Below, one piece after another: positions 25,966-34,918 of a stretch of DNA of 64,000 nt; the stretch's first letter is position 1; every line of letters starts with the position of its first letter. The stretch is from NCBI RefSeq assembly GCF_023703415.1, contig NZ_JAGMTU010000002.1, forward strand, positions 496,001 through 560,000, read 5' to 3'. The position numbers were made by a program, and so were the translations under genes. A model generated the notes under the pieces. The model saw only the letters and a list, made by a program, of their open reading frames with translations, made no database searches and was not told the origin of the DNA. This DNA comes from Microbacterium sp. USTB-Y. GTDB lineage: Bacteria > Actinomycetota > Actinomycetes > Actinomycetales > Microbacteriaceae.

Positions 25966-28638
25966 TCAGCGTCCTGATCGCGCGGTGAACCGGGCGGCCC
26001 GGCGGAGCACGCGCCGCGCCGGACGCCGGGGCGCGCGAGCCCTGGGAGGGCGCGCGCCCACCCGCCGGAAGTACCCGCGCTTCGCGAGCTCGACGAGCAC
26101 GAGATACAGGATCAGCATGCCGACGAGGGCGAGGAAGAAGGGCGCCGGAAGCGGCGTGAACCCGAGCAGCCCGTTCAGAGGCGAGTAGGGAAGCCACGCT
26201 CCGACCGCGATCGCCGCGAGCACGGTGACGACCAGCACCGGCGCCGGCCGACTGCGGAAGAACGGCACCCGATGGGTGCGGATCGCGAACACGATGAGCG
26301 TCTGCGTGGCGATCGACTCGATGAACCATCCGGAGCGGAACTCGGGCGGTGCGGCATGGAAGACGAACAGCATCAGGCCGAACGTGGCGAAGTCGAAGAG
26401 CGAGGAGATCGGGCCGAACAGGAGCATGAAACGGCGGACTGCCGCGATGTCCCAGTGCGAGGGTGCGCGCAGCTGCTCCGGATCCACCCGGTCGGCGGGG
26501 ATCACGAGCTGGCTCGCGTCGTAGAGCAGGTTGTTGAGCAGGATCTGACCGGGCAGCATCGGCAGGAACGGCAGCACGATCGAGGCGGCCGAGGCGCTGA
26601 ACATGTTGCCGAAGTTGCTGGACGTGCCCATCATCACGTACTTGATCGTGTTCGCGAAGATGCGCCGCCCCTCGGTCACGCCGTCGGCGAGCACGTCGAG
26701 GTCCTTGTCGAGCAGCAGGACATCGGCCGCATCCTTCGCGACGTCGACCGCCGAGTCCACGGAGATGCCGACGTCGGCTCCGTGCAGCGCGAGGGCGTCG
26801 TTGACGCCGTCGCCGAGGAAGCCCACTGCCCGGCCCTGGTGACGCAGCGCCCGCACCACGCGCGCCTTCTGCTCGGGCGACACCCGGGCGAAGACGGTCG
26901 TGCGCTCGGCGAGCTCGATGAGCCGCCCGTCGTCGAGCTCGTCGATCTGATCCCCGGTGAGCGTGCCCTGGATGGTCATGCCGAGGTCGGCGCAGGTGCG
27001 GGTCGCGACCACCGCGCCGTCGCCGGTGCAGACCTTGACCGAGATGCCGAGGTCTGCGAGTCGCAGCAGGGATGCTCTCGCGCCGGGCTTGATCTCGTCC
27101 GTGAACACCAGGAACCCGTCGAGGGTCAGCCTCCCGTCGGCCCCCTCCGCTGCGACGGCGAGCGTCTCCGCACCGGGAGCCCGGCGCCCTGCCACCGCCA
27201 CGACCCGGAATCCCTCCCGGTACAGGTCGTCCAGTCGAGCCGACGCAGCGACCGGCACCCCCTCGCACCGCGGCAGGACCGACTCGGCCGCGCCCTTCAC
27301 GATGATCGTCGGATCCTCGCCGTCCCGCCGGGCGAGCACGGTCGTCGTGCGGCGCTCATGATCGAACGGGATCGCGTCCAGCCGGCGCCAGCCGACCAGC
27401 CCGCTGCGATCGGCGACCCCGGCGAGCAGCGCGGCATCGAGCGCGTTCAGGCCGATGCCGGAGAGAGCGGCGAGGTCCGCGTCCGAGGCCAGCAGGCCGC
27501 GCTCCGCGAGCGCCTGAGCCGTGCCGCCGGACACCGGGACGGCCTCGCGGAACGTGATCTCGCCGCTCGTGAGCGTGCCGGTCTTGTCGGTGACGAGCAG
27601 GTCGAGGTCGCCGAGGTCCTCGATGCACACCATGCGCTTGACCAGCACGCGACGCCGGGCCATCGCGCGCGAGCCTGCCGCGAGGCTCGTGCTCACGACG
27701 GCCGGCAGGAGCTGCGGCGTGATTCCGACTGCGATGGCCAGCGAGAACAGCAGCGATTCGATCAGGGGCCGCCCGAGCGCGACGGCCACCGCGAAGATGC
27801 TCGTGGTGAGCACCAGGGCGACGATCAGCAGGAAGGACGAGAACCTGCCCAGGCCGCGCTGGAACTCGGTCTGCGGCTCCTGCGCCGCGAGCCCCGCGGC
27901 GATCCGCCCGAACTCGGCGTCGCGCCCCGTCGCGACCACCACGCCCAGCGCGGTGCCGGCATGCACGACGGTGCCCATGAGCGCGCAGCAGGAGAGCTCG
28001 CCGACCCCGGTCCCCGCCGGCACCGGCGCCACGCCTTTGACCGCGGGGACGGACTCGCCGGTGAGGATGCTCTCGTCGCATTCGAGGCCTTCCGCGCGGA
28101 CGAGGCGCAGATCGGCCGGCACCACGGATCCCACGGACAGGGCGACGAGATCCCCCACGACGAGTTCGGTCACATCCACCCGCAGGGTCGCCCCGGAGCG
28201 GTGCACGATCGCCACGTGCCGCATCCGATCGTGCATCGCATCGGCGGCGCGCTCGGCGCGGAACTCGTTGACGAAGCCGAGTCCGACGCTGAGCAGCAGG
28301 ATCGCGCCGATCACCCCGGCGTCGGTCGCGTCCCCCACGAGACCCGCGACGAACGCCGTGCCGAACAGCATCAGCACGATCGGGCTGCGCAGTTGTCTTC
28401 CCAGCACCCGCCAGGGGCGGGCGCGGTGCATGCGGATCGCATTCGGCCCGTCCGCGGCGAGACGCGCCGCCGCGCCGGCGGGATCCAGGCCCGAGAGTCC
28501 GGATCCGAGCTCGTGCAGCACCTGGTCCGCCTCCTGTGCCGCGACTCGACGGACCGGGCTCGGCGCCTCGGCGCCGGAAACCCGCGCTCCGCGGTCGACC
28601 GGTACGGCTGAGCTGCTCGCCGGGTCCTCAGCGACCAC
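25966..28638 (-). CDS. mgtA: Magnesium-translocating-type P-type ATPase (MgtA/P3B-like)
   Basis: 890 residues. The order is: cation-ATPase N-terminal helix domain (~30-95), two helices, actuator domain with LTGES, two helices with [17 protein letters not shown], phosphorylation motif DKTGTLTSG with Asp351, nucleotide domain with [16 protein letters not shown], then six C-terminal helices. The MgtA subgroup is indicated by [12 protein letters not shown], which replaces the calcium-pump PEGL motif. It probably imports Mg2+; related actinobacterial pumps such as CtpF are hypoxia-induced (family knowledge). The GTG start overlaps the phosphoketolase stop by 11 bp, so the two are co-translated from one mRNA. 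The extended N-terminus is poorly conserved and the start could be slightly later. Confidence 0.9.
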   Translation of the reverse strand: MVAEDPASSSAVPVDRGARVSGAEAPSPVRRVAAQEADQVLHELGSGLSGLDPAGAAARLAADGPNAIRMHRARPWRVLGRQLRSPIVLMLFGTAFVAGLVGDATDAGVIGAILLLSVGLGFVNEFRAERAADAMHDRMRHVAIVHRSGATLRVDVTELVVGDLVALSVGSVVPADLRLVRAEGLECDESILTGESVPAVKGVAPVPAGTGVGELSCCALMGTVVHAGTALGVVVATGRDAEFGRIAAGLAAQEPQTEFQRGLGRFSSFLLIVALVLTTSIFAVAVALGRPLIESLLFSLAIAVGITPQLLPAVVSTSLAAGSRAMARRRVLVKRMVCIEDLGDLDLLVTDKTGTLTSGEITFREAVPVSGGTAQALAERGLLASDADLAALSGIGLNALDAALLAGVADRSGLVGWRRLDAIPFDHERRTTTVLARRDGEDPTIIVKGAAESVLPRCEGVPVAASARLDDLYREGFRVVAVAGRRAPGAETLAVAAEGADGRLTLDGFLVFTDEIKPGARASLLRLADLGISVKVCTGDGAVVATRTCADLGMTIQGTLTGDQIDELDDGRLIELAERTTVFARVSPEQKARVVRALRHQGRAVGFLGDGVNDALALHGADVGISVDSAVDVAKDAADVLLLDKDLDVLADGVTEGRRIFANTIKYVMMGTSSNFGNMFSASAASIVLPFLPMLPGQILLNNLLYDASQLVIPADRVDPEQLRAPSHWDIAAVRRFMLLFGPISSLFDFATFGLMLFVFHAAPPEFRSGWFIESIATQTLIVFAIRTHRVPFFRSRPAPVLVVTVLAAIAVGAWLPYSPLNGLLGFTPLPAPFFLALVGMLILYLVLVELAKRGYFRRVGARPPRARAPRRPARRVLRRAARFTARSGR

Positions 28639-31057
28639 GATCCCAGGCCCACTCGGCCACTTCGGGGATGTCCTCGCCGTGCGCGCGCGTGTAGGCGCGA
28701 GCGCGCAGCCGGGCGTCCTGCAGGTCCTGACGCAGTCCGGCGCAGCGCTGGGCGAGGCCGGGGACCCGGTCGATCGCGTCGATCGCGAGCTGATAGCGGT
28801 CGAGGTCGTTGAGCATGACCATGTCGAAGGGCGTCGTGGTGGTGCCGTTCTCCTTGTAGCCGCGCACGTGCAGGTTGTCGTGGCCGTGCCGCTTGTACGC
28901 GAGGCGGTGGATGAGCCAGGGATAGCCGTGGTACGCGAACACGACGGGGCGGTCGACGGTGAAGATCGCGTCGTACTCGCGGTCGGAGAGCCCGTGCGGA
29001 TGCTCGCTCTCCGACTGCAGCCGCATCAGATCGACCACATTGACCACCCGGACCCGCAGGTCGGGAAGGGCCGAGCGCAGGATCTGCGCGGCGGCGAGCA
29101 CTTCGAGCGTCGGGATGTCCCCCGCCGCGGCCAGGACCACGTCCGGGTCCTCCCCCGTCACCTCCGTGCCCGCCCATTCCAGGATCCCGAGCCCGCGCGT
29201 GCAGTGCTGCACGGCCTCGTCCATGGTGAGCCAGTTCGCGGCCGGCTGCTTCCCGGCGACGACGACGTTGACGTAGTCCACGGAGCGCAGGCAGTGATCG
29301 TAGGTCGACAGCAGCGTGTTCGCGTCGAACGGGAGGTAGACCCGCACCACCTCGGCGCTCTTGTTGACGACATGGTCGATGAATCCCGGATCCTGGTGGC
29401 TGAACCCGTTGTGGTCCTGCCTCCAGACATGGCTGGTGAGCAGGTAGTTCAGGCTCGAGATCGGACGCCGCCACGGGATCTCCCTGGTGACCTTGAGCCA
29501 CTTCGCATGCTGGTTGAACATCGAGTCGACGATGTGGATGAAGGCCTCGTAACAGGTGAACAGACCGTGCCGGCCGGTGAGCAGATACCCTTCCAGCCAG
29601 CCCTGGCACTGGTGCTCGCTGAGCATCTCCATGACCCGGCCGACGCGGGCGAGGTGGTCGTCCGTGGCCAGGATCTGGGCGGTCCACTGCTTGTCCGTGG
29701 CCTCGTAGACCGCGGGCGCGAGGCGATTCGACGCCGTCTCGTCCGGCCCGAAGATCCGGAAGTCCTCGGGATTGCGCCGGATCACCTCCGCCAGCCAGGT
29801 GCCCAGGACCCGGGTCGCCTCGGCCGTGGTGGCACCGGGCGCCGGCACGTCCACGGCGAAGTCGCGGAAGTCGGGCAGCGACAGCGGCGTGCGCAGCAGC
29901 CCGCCGTTCGCGACGGGGTTCGCGCTCATCCGGTGCTCTCCGCGAGGGGCGAGCCGCTCGATGAGGGCGACGGGTGCGCCCGCATCGTCGAAGAGCTCCT
30001 CCGGGCGATACCGGCGCATCCAGTCCTCGAGGATGCGCAGGTGCTCGGGAGTGTCCCGCGCGCTGGCGAGCGGGACCTGGTGGGCGCGATAGGTGCCCTC
30101 CACGAGCACGCCGTCGACCTCGTGGGGCCCGGTCCATCCCTTCGGCGAGCGCAGGATGATCATCGGCCACTCCGGGGTCGCCATCACGGGATCGTCCGAG
30201 TGGTAACGGCCGGCGCGCGCCTCCGTGCGGATCCGCGCGATCTCGTCGAACACCTCCTCGAGCAGCTCGGCGAAGCGGCGGTGGATGCTGAGCGGATCCT
30301 CGCCGTCGAACCCCGCCGTGAACACGTAGGGCGCGTAGCCGTAGCCACGGAAGAGCTCGACGAGGCGACGCTCCGGGATCCGGGCGAGCACGGTGGGGTT
30401 GGCGATCTTGTAGCCGTTCAGGTGCAGGATCGGCAGCACCGTGCCGTCCTGCACGGGATCCAGGAACTTGTTCGAGTGCCACCCGGTCGCGGCGGGCCCG
30501 GTCTCGGCCTCGCCGTCGCCCACGACGCAGGTCACCACGAGGTCGGGGTTGTCGAACGCGGCGCCGAAGGCATGGCTGAGCGAGTACCCGAGTTCGCCGC
30601 CCTCGTGGATGGATCCCGGCGTCTCCGGGGCGACGTGGCTCGGGATCCCGCCCGGGAACGAGAACTGCCGGAACAGCCGGCGCACGCCGTCCTCGTCCCG
30701 GGCGATGTCCGGATACACCTCGGAGTAGGTGCCGTCCAGGTAGGCGTTGGCGACCATGCCGGGGCCGCCGTGCCCCGGGCCGGTGACGAAGATCGAGCTG
30801 AGCGCACGATCCCGGATGACGCGGTTGAGGTGCGCGTAGAGGAAGTTCAGCCCGGGGGTGGTCCCCCAGTGCCCGAGCAGTCGGGGCTTGACGTCCTCCG
30901 GCACGAGCGGCCGGCGCAGCAGGGGGTCGTTCAGGAGGTAGATCTGCCCGACGCTGAGGTAGTTCGCCGCGCGCCACCAGGCGTCGATGCTCGCGAGGTC
31001 CGCGTCGCCGACGCTCCCCGGGGTCGTGGCGGGTGTCATCGGGGGCGTCTCGGTCAT
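28628..31057 (-). CDS. xfp: Phosphoketolase (xylulose-5-P/fructose-6-P)
   Basis: 809 residues, the usual length. Thiamine-diphosphate enzyme cleaving xylulose-5-phosphate or fructose-6-phosphate with phosphate to acetyl phosphate. Seen: [42 protein letters not shown], the ThDP motif GDGEAETGP, and C-terminal [19 protein letters not shown]. The ATG at 31057 is chosen over the GTG at 31063 because a DosR-like box then ends exactly 34 nt upstream, as in two neighbouring genes. A hexamer CAGGCT six bases before the ATG would make a leaderless transcript. The box lies just inside the 3' flank of the metal ATPase gene, whose stop overlaps this region. Acetyl phosphate could feed ATP synthesis when respiration is limited (inference). 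Confidence 0.95.
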   Translation of the reverse strand: MTETPPMTPATTPGSVGDADLASIDAWWRAANYLSVGQIYLLNDPLLRRPLVPEDVKPRLLGHWGTTPGLNFLYAHLNRVIRDRALSSIFVTGPGHGGPGMVANAYLDGTYSEVYPDIARDEDGVRRLFRQFSFPGGIPSHVAPETPGSIHEGGELGYSLSHAFGAAFDNPDLVVTCVVGDGEAETGPAATGWHSNKFLDPVQDGTVLPILHLNGYKIANPTVLARIPERRLVELFRGYGYAPYVFTAGFDGEDPLSIHRRFAELLEEVFDEIARIRTEARAGRYHSDDPVMATPEWPMIILRSPKGWTGPHEVDGVLVEGTYRAHQVPLASARDTPEHLRILEDWMRRYRPEELFDDAGAPVALIERLAPRGEHRMSANPVANGGLLRTPLSLPDFRDFAVDVPAPGATTAEATRVLGTWLAEVIRRNPEDFRIFGPDETASNRLAPAVYEATDKQWTAQILATDDHLARVGRVMEMLSEHQCQGWLEGYLLTGRHGLFTCYEAFIHIVDSMFNQHAKWLKVTREIPWRRPISSLNYLLTSHVWRQDHNGFSHQDPGFIDHVVNKSAEVVRVYLPFDANTLLSTYDHCLRSVDYVNVVVAGKQPAANWLTMDEAVQHCTRGLGILEWAGTEVTGEDPDVVLAAAGDIPTLEVLAAAQILRSALPDLRVRVVNVVDLMRLQSESEHPHGLSDREYDAIFTVDRPVVFAYHGYPWLIHRLAYKRHGHDNLHVRGYKENGTTTTPFDMVMLNDLDRYQLAIDAIDRVPGLAQRCAGLRQDLQDARLRARAYTRAHGEDIPEVAEWAWDRGR

Positions 31058-31059
31058 GC

Positions 31060-32979
31060 TCACAGCCTGGTCCTCTCCTCGTGATCACGACGGGCCTTTG
31101 GTCCCGCCTCGAGATGCTCTGCCGCGATGTCGCTCTCCGGGGTCAGCGGGCCCCGCAGCGCCCGGAGCGCGTAGAGGATCGTCGCGAGATCCACGAGCTC
31201 CTGGATCAGAGCGCCTGCGACGGCGGGGATGACACCGGTCATGGCGACGATCATGAGCGCGATGCTCAGTGCGATCCCGATCCAGATCGCCGTCAGCGCC
31301 ACCCGGACGGTGTGCCGGCCGATCTCGACCGCGTGCACGACCTTGGCCAGGGAGTCGACAAGGATCACCGCGTCCGCCGCCTCACCCGCCGCCGTCGCCC
31401 CCTTCGCCCCCATCGCGATCCCCACGTCGGAGGCGGCGAGGACGGGGGCGTCGTTGACCCCGTCGCCGACCATCATCAGGGGGCGCGGCCGCAGATCACG
31501 GGCGAGGCGGACCTTGTCGTCCGGCAGGAGCTCGGCATGCACACCGGTGATCCCGACCGTCTGCGCGATCGACGTCGCGGTGGCCTCGGCATCGCCGGTC
31601 AGCATGACCACGCGCTCGACCCCGTGGGCGCTCAGCCACGCGACGACGCCAGGGGATTCGGCGCGTGGCGCGTCGGCGAGCACCAGCGCTCCGGCGTGCC
31701 GGCCGTCGATGGCGACGTAGGCTGCGGCCTCGCCCGGCGCGAGGTCGGTGCGCGCGAACTCCGGCACGAGCGAGGCGACGTACGCGGGTTTGCCCACGAC
31801 CACTGTCCGCCCGCCGATGCGCGCCATGACGCCGTTCGTGGCGACCTCGCCCGCGTCCTCCGCCGCGGCGAGCGCGAGACCGCGCTGCCGCGCTGCGGCA
31901 CGGATCCCTTCCGCGAGCGCATGCGAGGAGTACTGCTCCGCGGAAGCGGCCAGATGCAGCACCTCGTCCGCAGAGAATCCTCCTGCGGGCCGCACGGCGA
32001 CCAGCGCGGGGCGACCGCGGGTGAGCGTGCCGGTCTTGTCGAACGCGGCCGAGCGCACCCGGGACAGCGTCTCGATCACCGCGCCGCCCTTGAGCACGAT
32101 GCCCGCCCGCGCCGAGCGCGACAGGCCGCCGAGGAAGGCGACGGGGGCCGCGATCAGCAGGGGGCACGGCGTCGCGAGCACGAGCACCTCGGCGAACCGC
32201 ACGGCTTCGCCGGAGAGCGCCCAGGCCAGGCCCGCGAGCAGCAACGACACCGCGGTGAACGGGATCGCGAACCGGTCGGCGAGCCTCACCACGGGCGCAC
32301 GCGACTCCTGCGCCTGACGCACCAGCAGCAGGATCTGCTGGTACTGGCTGTCGGCACTGCGGCGCAGAGCCCGCATCCGCACGACACGGCTGCCGTTGAC
32401 GGCGCCGGAGAGCACGGCGTCGCCGGCGCTGCGTGCCACGGGCAGGCTCTCACCGGTGAGCGACGACTCGTCGAAGGAGGCCTCGTCGGTGAGGAGTGCG
32501 CCGTCGACCGGCACGATCTCCGAGGGACGCACGAGCAGGAGATCGCCCACGGCGACGTCGTCGACGGGAACGTCGCGCACCCGCTCCCCTTCGACGTCAT
32601 CGGCCTCGACGATGTGAGCGGTCTGCGGCGAGCGCTCCAGCAGCGCGGTGAGCTCGCGCTTGGCGCGTCGCGCGGCGAAGTCCTCCAGCGCCTCTCCGCC
32701 GGACAGCATCAGCACGATGATGAGCGCCGCGACGTACTCCCCCACGGCGAGGGTCGCCACCATGGCCACGATCGCGAGGACATCGAGCCCGAACCGGCCG
32801 TGCAGCATCTCGCGGATCATCTGCACGAGCGTCCAGACCACGAACGCCCCGACGACGACCGTGGCGAGCCAGCGCGCCGCGAGATGCTGGCCGGTCGTGT
32901 CGAGCACGAGGACCACGACGAGGGTGAGGAGGGCGAGGGGGATCGTCGGCTGGCGTCTCATCGCCTTCAGCACTGCCAT
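31060..32979 (-). CDS. P1B-type heavy-metal P-type ATPase without metal-binding N-domain
   Basis: 639 residues. A short N-terminus leads straight into helices (no CxxC HMA domain). Helix pair, actuator domain with LTGES, membrane motif [10 protein letters not shown] (Thr270-Pro271-Cys272 in place of CPC), phosphorylation motif DKTGTLTRG with Asp314, SSHALAEG where most P1B pumps have SEHPLA, then [11 protein letters not shown] and two helices. A TPC/SPC-type motif with no N-domain points to the P1B-4-like group (Co, Zn, Fe or Ni export), not to CPC copper or zinc pumps. The ATG at 32979 has GAGG close before it; a GTG at 33030 is in frame. Its stop overlaps a possible GTG of the phosphoketolase gene. 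Divergent from the USP gene across a DosR-like box. Confidence 0.9.
   Translation of the reverse strand: MAVLKAMRRQPTIPLALLTLVVVLVLDTTGQHLAARWLATVVVGAFVVWTLVQMIREMLHGRFGLDVLAIVAMVATLAVGEYVAALIIVLMLSGGEALEDFAARRAKRELTALLERSPQTAHIVEADDVEGERVRDVPVDDVAVGDLLLVRPSEIVPVDGALLTDEASFDESSLTGESLPVARSAGDAVLSGAVNGSRVVRMRALRRSADSQYQQILLLVRQAQESRAPVVRLADRFAIPFTAVSLLLAGLAWALSGEAVRFAEVLVLATPCPLLIAAPVAFLGGLSRSARAGIVLKGGAVIETLSRVRSAAFDKTGTLTRGRPALVAVRPAGGFSADEVLHLAASAEQYSSHALAEGIRAAARQRGLALAAAEDAGEVATNGVMARIGGRTVVVGKPAYVASLVPEFARTDLAPGEAAAYVAIDGRHAGALVLADAPRAESPGVVAWLSAHGVERVVMLTGDAEATATSIAQTVGITGVHAELLPDDKVRLARDLRPRPLMMVGDGVNDAPVLAASDVGIAMGAKGATAAGEAADAVILVDSLAKVVHAVEIGRHTVRVALTAIWIGIALSIALMIVAMTGVIPAVAGALIQELVDLATILYALRALRGPLTPESDIAAEHLEAGPKARRDHEERTRL
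31092..31105 (-). promoter_or_regulatory. DosR/DevR-like box before phosphoketolase
   Basis: Plus strand GGGCCTTTGGTCCC, 13 of 14 against GGGACTTTNGTCCC. It lies inside the last codons of the metal ATPase gene, 34 nt before the xfp ATG at 31057. Its position suggests a separate inducible promoter for xfp and mgtA. Confidence 0.65.
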
Positions 32980-33057
32980 GTCCTCGGGGATCTCCTCTCC
33001 GGTGGCGCGCGGATCCGCTCCTGCTCTCACCCTTCCGCGCGCTCCCGTCGTGCGCAA

Positions 33058-33071
33058 GTGACTTTCGTCCC
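33058..33071 (+). promoter_or_regulatory. DosR/DevR-like box between metal ATPase and USP genes
   Basis: GTGACTTTCGTCCC, 13 of 14 against GGGACTTTNGTCCC. It ends 34 nt before the USP ATG and starts 78 nt from the divergent ATPase ATG. The hexamer GAGGCT at -12 to -7 relative to the USP ATG would place the transcript start on the ATG. Confidence 0.65.
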
Positions 33072-33105
33072 GGTCGCGGCCGCGCTGCCGGAGGAGGCTG
33101 AGCGC

Positions 33106-33567
33106 ATGAACACCTCTGCGAACGCCCCCATCCTCGTCGGCGTCGACGGCTCCGACTCGTCGCTCGACGCCCTCCGCTATGCGGCGAAGCTCTCCGCCGC
33201 CCTCGGCATCCCGCTGCGTGCGGTGACGACGTGGGACTACCCGGCCCTCATCGACCTGTATCCGAGCGCGGGCTGGACGCCGGACAAGGACGCGGCGGTC
33301 GTCCTCGACGCCGCGATCAAGGACGTGTTCGCCGGGGACCCGCCGGCGGATCTCTCGGCGTCGGTGCTGGCCGGCCCCGCCGCGCCCGTGCTCATCGAGC
33401 AGAGCCGTGGCGCGGAGATGCTGGTGATGGGCAGCCGGGGCCGCGGAGGATTCACCGGACTGCTGCTCGGATCCGTGAGTGCGACCTGCGCGTCGCACGC
33501 GCACTGCCCCGTCCTCATCGTGCGGCACGAGAGGCACGAGGAGAAGCACGACAAGCAGGAGGACTGA
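33106..33567 (+). CDS. Universal stress protein, single UspA domain
   Basis: 153 residues, one UspA domain of the ATP-binding type: GVDGSDSSLDALRYA at the N-terminus and MGSRGRGGFTGLLLGSVS near the C-terminus, matching G-x2-G-x9-G-(S/T). The acidic-lysine tail (HEEKHDKQED) is unstructured. USPs bind ATP and modulate survival under stress; actinobacterial copies are often under DosR control. A GGAGGA lies 11-16 nt upstream of the ATG, although a DosR-like box at fixed spacing would also allow a leaderless mRNA. It is divergent from the metal ATPase and ends at a bidirectional terminator shared with tRNA-Ala. Confidence 0.93.
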   Translation: MNTSANAPILVGVDGSDSSLDALRYAAKLSAALGIPLRAVTTWDYPALIDLYPSAGWTPDKDAAVVLDAAIKDVFAGDPPADLSASVLAGPAAPVLIEQSRGAEMLVMGSRGRGGFTGLLLGSVSATCASHAHCPVLIVRHERHEEKHDKQED

Positions 33568-33633
33568 GCGCCGGGGTGGTGCCGTCGAACCGGCGGCGAC
33601 AGGCCGGCGGACCAGGACATCCGCGCGCCGGGA

Positions 33634-33669
33634 ACGACGAAGCCCCCGATCTCTCGGGGGCTTCGTCGT
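33634..33669. terminator. Bidirectional terminator between USP and tRNA-Ala genes
   Basis: Perfect 16-bp arms (33634-33649 and 33654-33669) with a 4-nt loop, GC-rich core and TT/AA flanks. It serves the plus-strand USP gene and the minus-strand tRNA, 10 bp beyond the tRNA 3' end. Confidence 0.85.
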
Positions 33670-33678
33670 GTTGAAGTG

Positions 33679-33751
33679 TGGACCTGAGGGGACTCGAACC
33701 CCTGACCCCCTGCATGCCATGCAGGTGCGCTACCAGCTGCGCCACAGGCCC
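33679..33751 (-). tRNA. tRNA-Ala (anticodon GGC)
   Basis: 73 nt on the minus strand. The 7-bp acceptor stem GGGCCTG pairs with CAGGTCC with one G-U, and the discriminator is A. The anticodon stem CCTGC/GCAGG encloses the loop ATGGCAT, giving GGC for alanine codons GCC/GCU. The T-loop is the standard GGTTCGAGTCC. CCA is not encoded. A terminator follows directly. Confidence 0.95.
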
Positions 33752-33872
33752 AGACGCTGTTCGCGGCTTCCCGCGACAACTCACTCAGCTTACAACACCG
33801 TTTCGATCGGATGCGAATCGGTGCGGCGAATCCCGGACGCCGGGCGTGTCCCTCGGCGAACCGCGGAAGCCC

Positions 33873-34799
33873 TCAGTCGAAGGACAGCGCGGCGAAGCCG
33901 TCGCGGATCGCCAGGACCAGCTGCCGCACCGCGGTCGACGGGCCGCGCGGCGAGCCCTCGGCCGAGGTCGCCACGAGCACCGAGCGCGCGAACGCCGGAT
34001 CCTCGATCGGGCGCAGGACGATGCCCGGATGCGCATTGCCGACCGCGAGCCTCGGGAGCAGTCCGACGGCCAGGCGCGCCGCGATCATCCCGAGCATGAC
34101 CTGGAAGTCGTCCGTCCTGATCGCGACCTCGAGCGCGCGCCCCTCGGCGGCGAACGCGTCGACCACGATCGTGTCCATCGGATCGTCCCCCGCCGCGGCG
34201 AAGAGCCAGCGCTCCTGCCACAGCGTGAGCATCGTCGGCAGGTCGATCGGGCCGGGCGTGGCGAGCGGGTGGCCGGACGGCAGCGCCAGCAGGAGCGGAT
34301 CCCGATGGACCTCGACCGCCGCCACGTGCGGCCGGAACGGCAGCTCGTACCCGGGCACGGTGTAGACGAGGGCGGCATCCAGCCCACCGCGGTTGATCCG
34401 TTCGACGAGCGTGGGCACCTCTTCGAGCACCGCGTCGATCTCGATCCCGAAGTCGTTCACGCGGGAGACGACCGCCGGCAGGATCTTCGCCGCGGCTGTC
34501 GGGAACGTCCCGAACCGCAGCCTCACCCGGCCCATCTGGGTGAGCTCCCTCGCGTCGCGGATCGCGCGTTCGCTCAGGGTCAGGATCTCCTGGGCCCTGT
34601 CGAGCAGGAGCATTCCGACGGGCGTGAGCCGGCTGCCCCGCGGCGAGCGCAGCAGCACCGGGGATCCGACCAGGCGCTCGAGGTTCTTCAGGTGGTAGTC
34701 GACGGTCGGCTGCCCCCAGCCGAGACGGCGCGCGGCCGCGGTCACGGAACCCTCGGCATGCACCGCTCGGAGCGCCTCGAGCTGCCGCAGATCGACCAT
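33873..34799 (-). CDS. LysR-family transcriptional regulator
   Basis: 308 residues. LysR helix-turn-helix at 1-60 (DLRQLEALRAVHAEGSVTAAARRL, then QPTVDYHLKNLERLVG), followed by the two-lobed effector domain. AGGAGG lies eight bases before the ATG. It is divergent from the Orn/Lys/Arg decarboxylase with a 19-bp inverted repeat in the gap, the usual layout for a LysR activator and its target. The effector may be a basic amino acid or an acid-stress signal (inference). Confidence 0.92.
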   Translation of the reverse strand: MVDLRQLEALRAVHAEGSVTAAARRLGWGQPTVDYHLKNLERLVGSPVLLRSPRGSRLTPVGMLLLDRAQEILTLSERAIRDARELTQMGRVRLRFGTFPTAAAKILPAVVSRVNDFGIEIDAVLEEVPTLVERINRGGLDAALVYTVPGYELPFRPHVAAVEVHRDPLLLALPSGHPLATPGPIDLPTMLTLWQERWLFAAAGDDPMDTIVVDAFAAEGRALEVAIRTDDFQVMLGMIAARLAVGLLPRLAVGNAHPGIVLRPIEDPAFARSVLVATSAEGSPRGPSTAVRQLVLAIRDGFAALSFD

Positions 34800-34844
34800 G
34801 ACACCAACCTCCTATGTGGGATCAGGCCGTTTCGGACCGTCCAG

Positions 34845-34863
34845 TCACATACAGGATATGTGA
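34845..34863. promoter_or_regulatory. LysR-type operator between regulator and decarboxylase
   Basis: TCACATA-N5-TATGTGA, a perfect 7-bp dyad that includes the T-N11-A pattern of LysR sites. It lies 45 bp before the regulator ATG and 55 bp before the decarboxylase ATG. Confidence 0.6.
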
Positions 34864-34918
34864 GGCGGATGAAGTTCGAGGGATTCCTTCCCGCCGGCTC
34901 CGCCCTCACCATGGGGGA

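Noticed and set aside
27521..31084. Long frame antisense to the MgtA-like ATPase and phosphoketolase
   Set aside because: No recognisable domain, and the opposite strand encodes two unmistakable enzymes.
31060..33720. N-terminal 247-residue extension of the metal ATPase reading into the USP and terminator region
   Set aside because: The extension lies antisense to the USP gene, lacks HMA motifs, and the ATG at 32979 has a ribosome binding site and the expected first helix.
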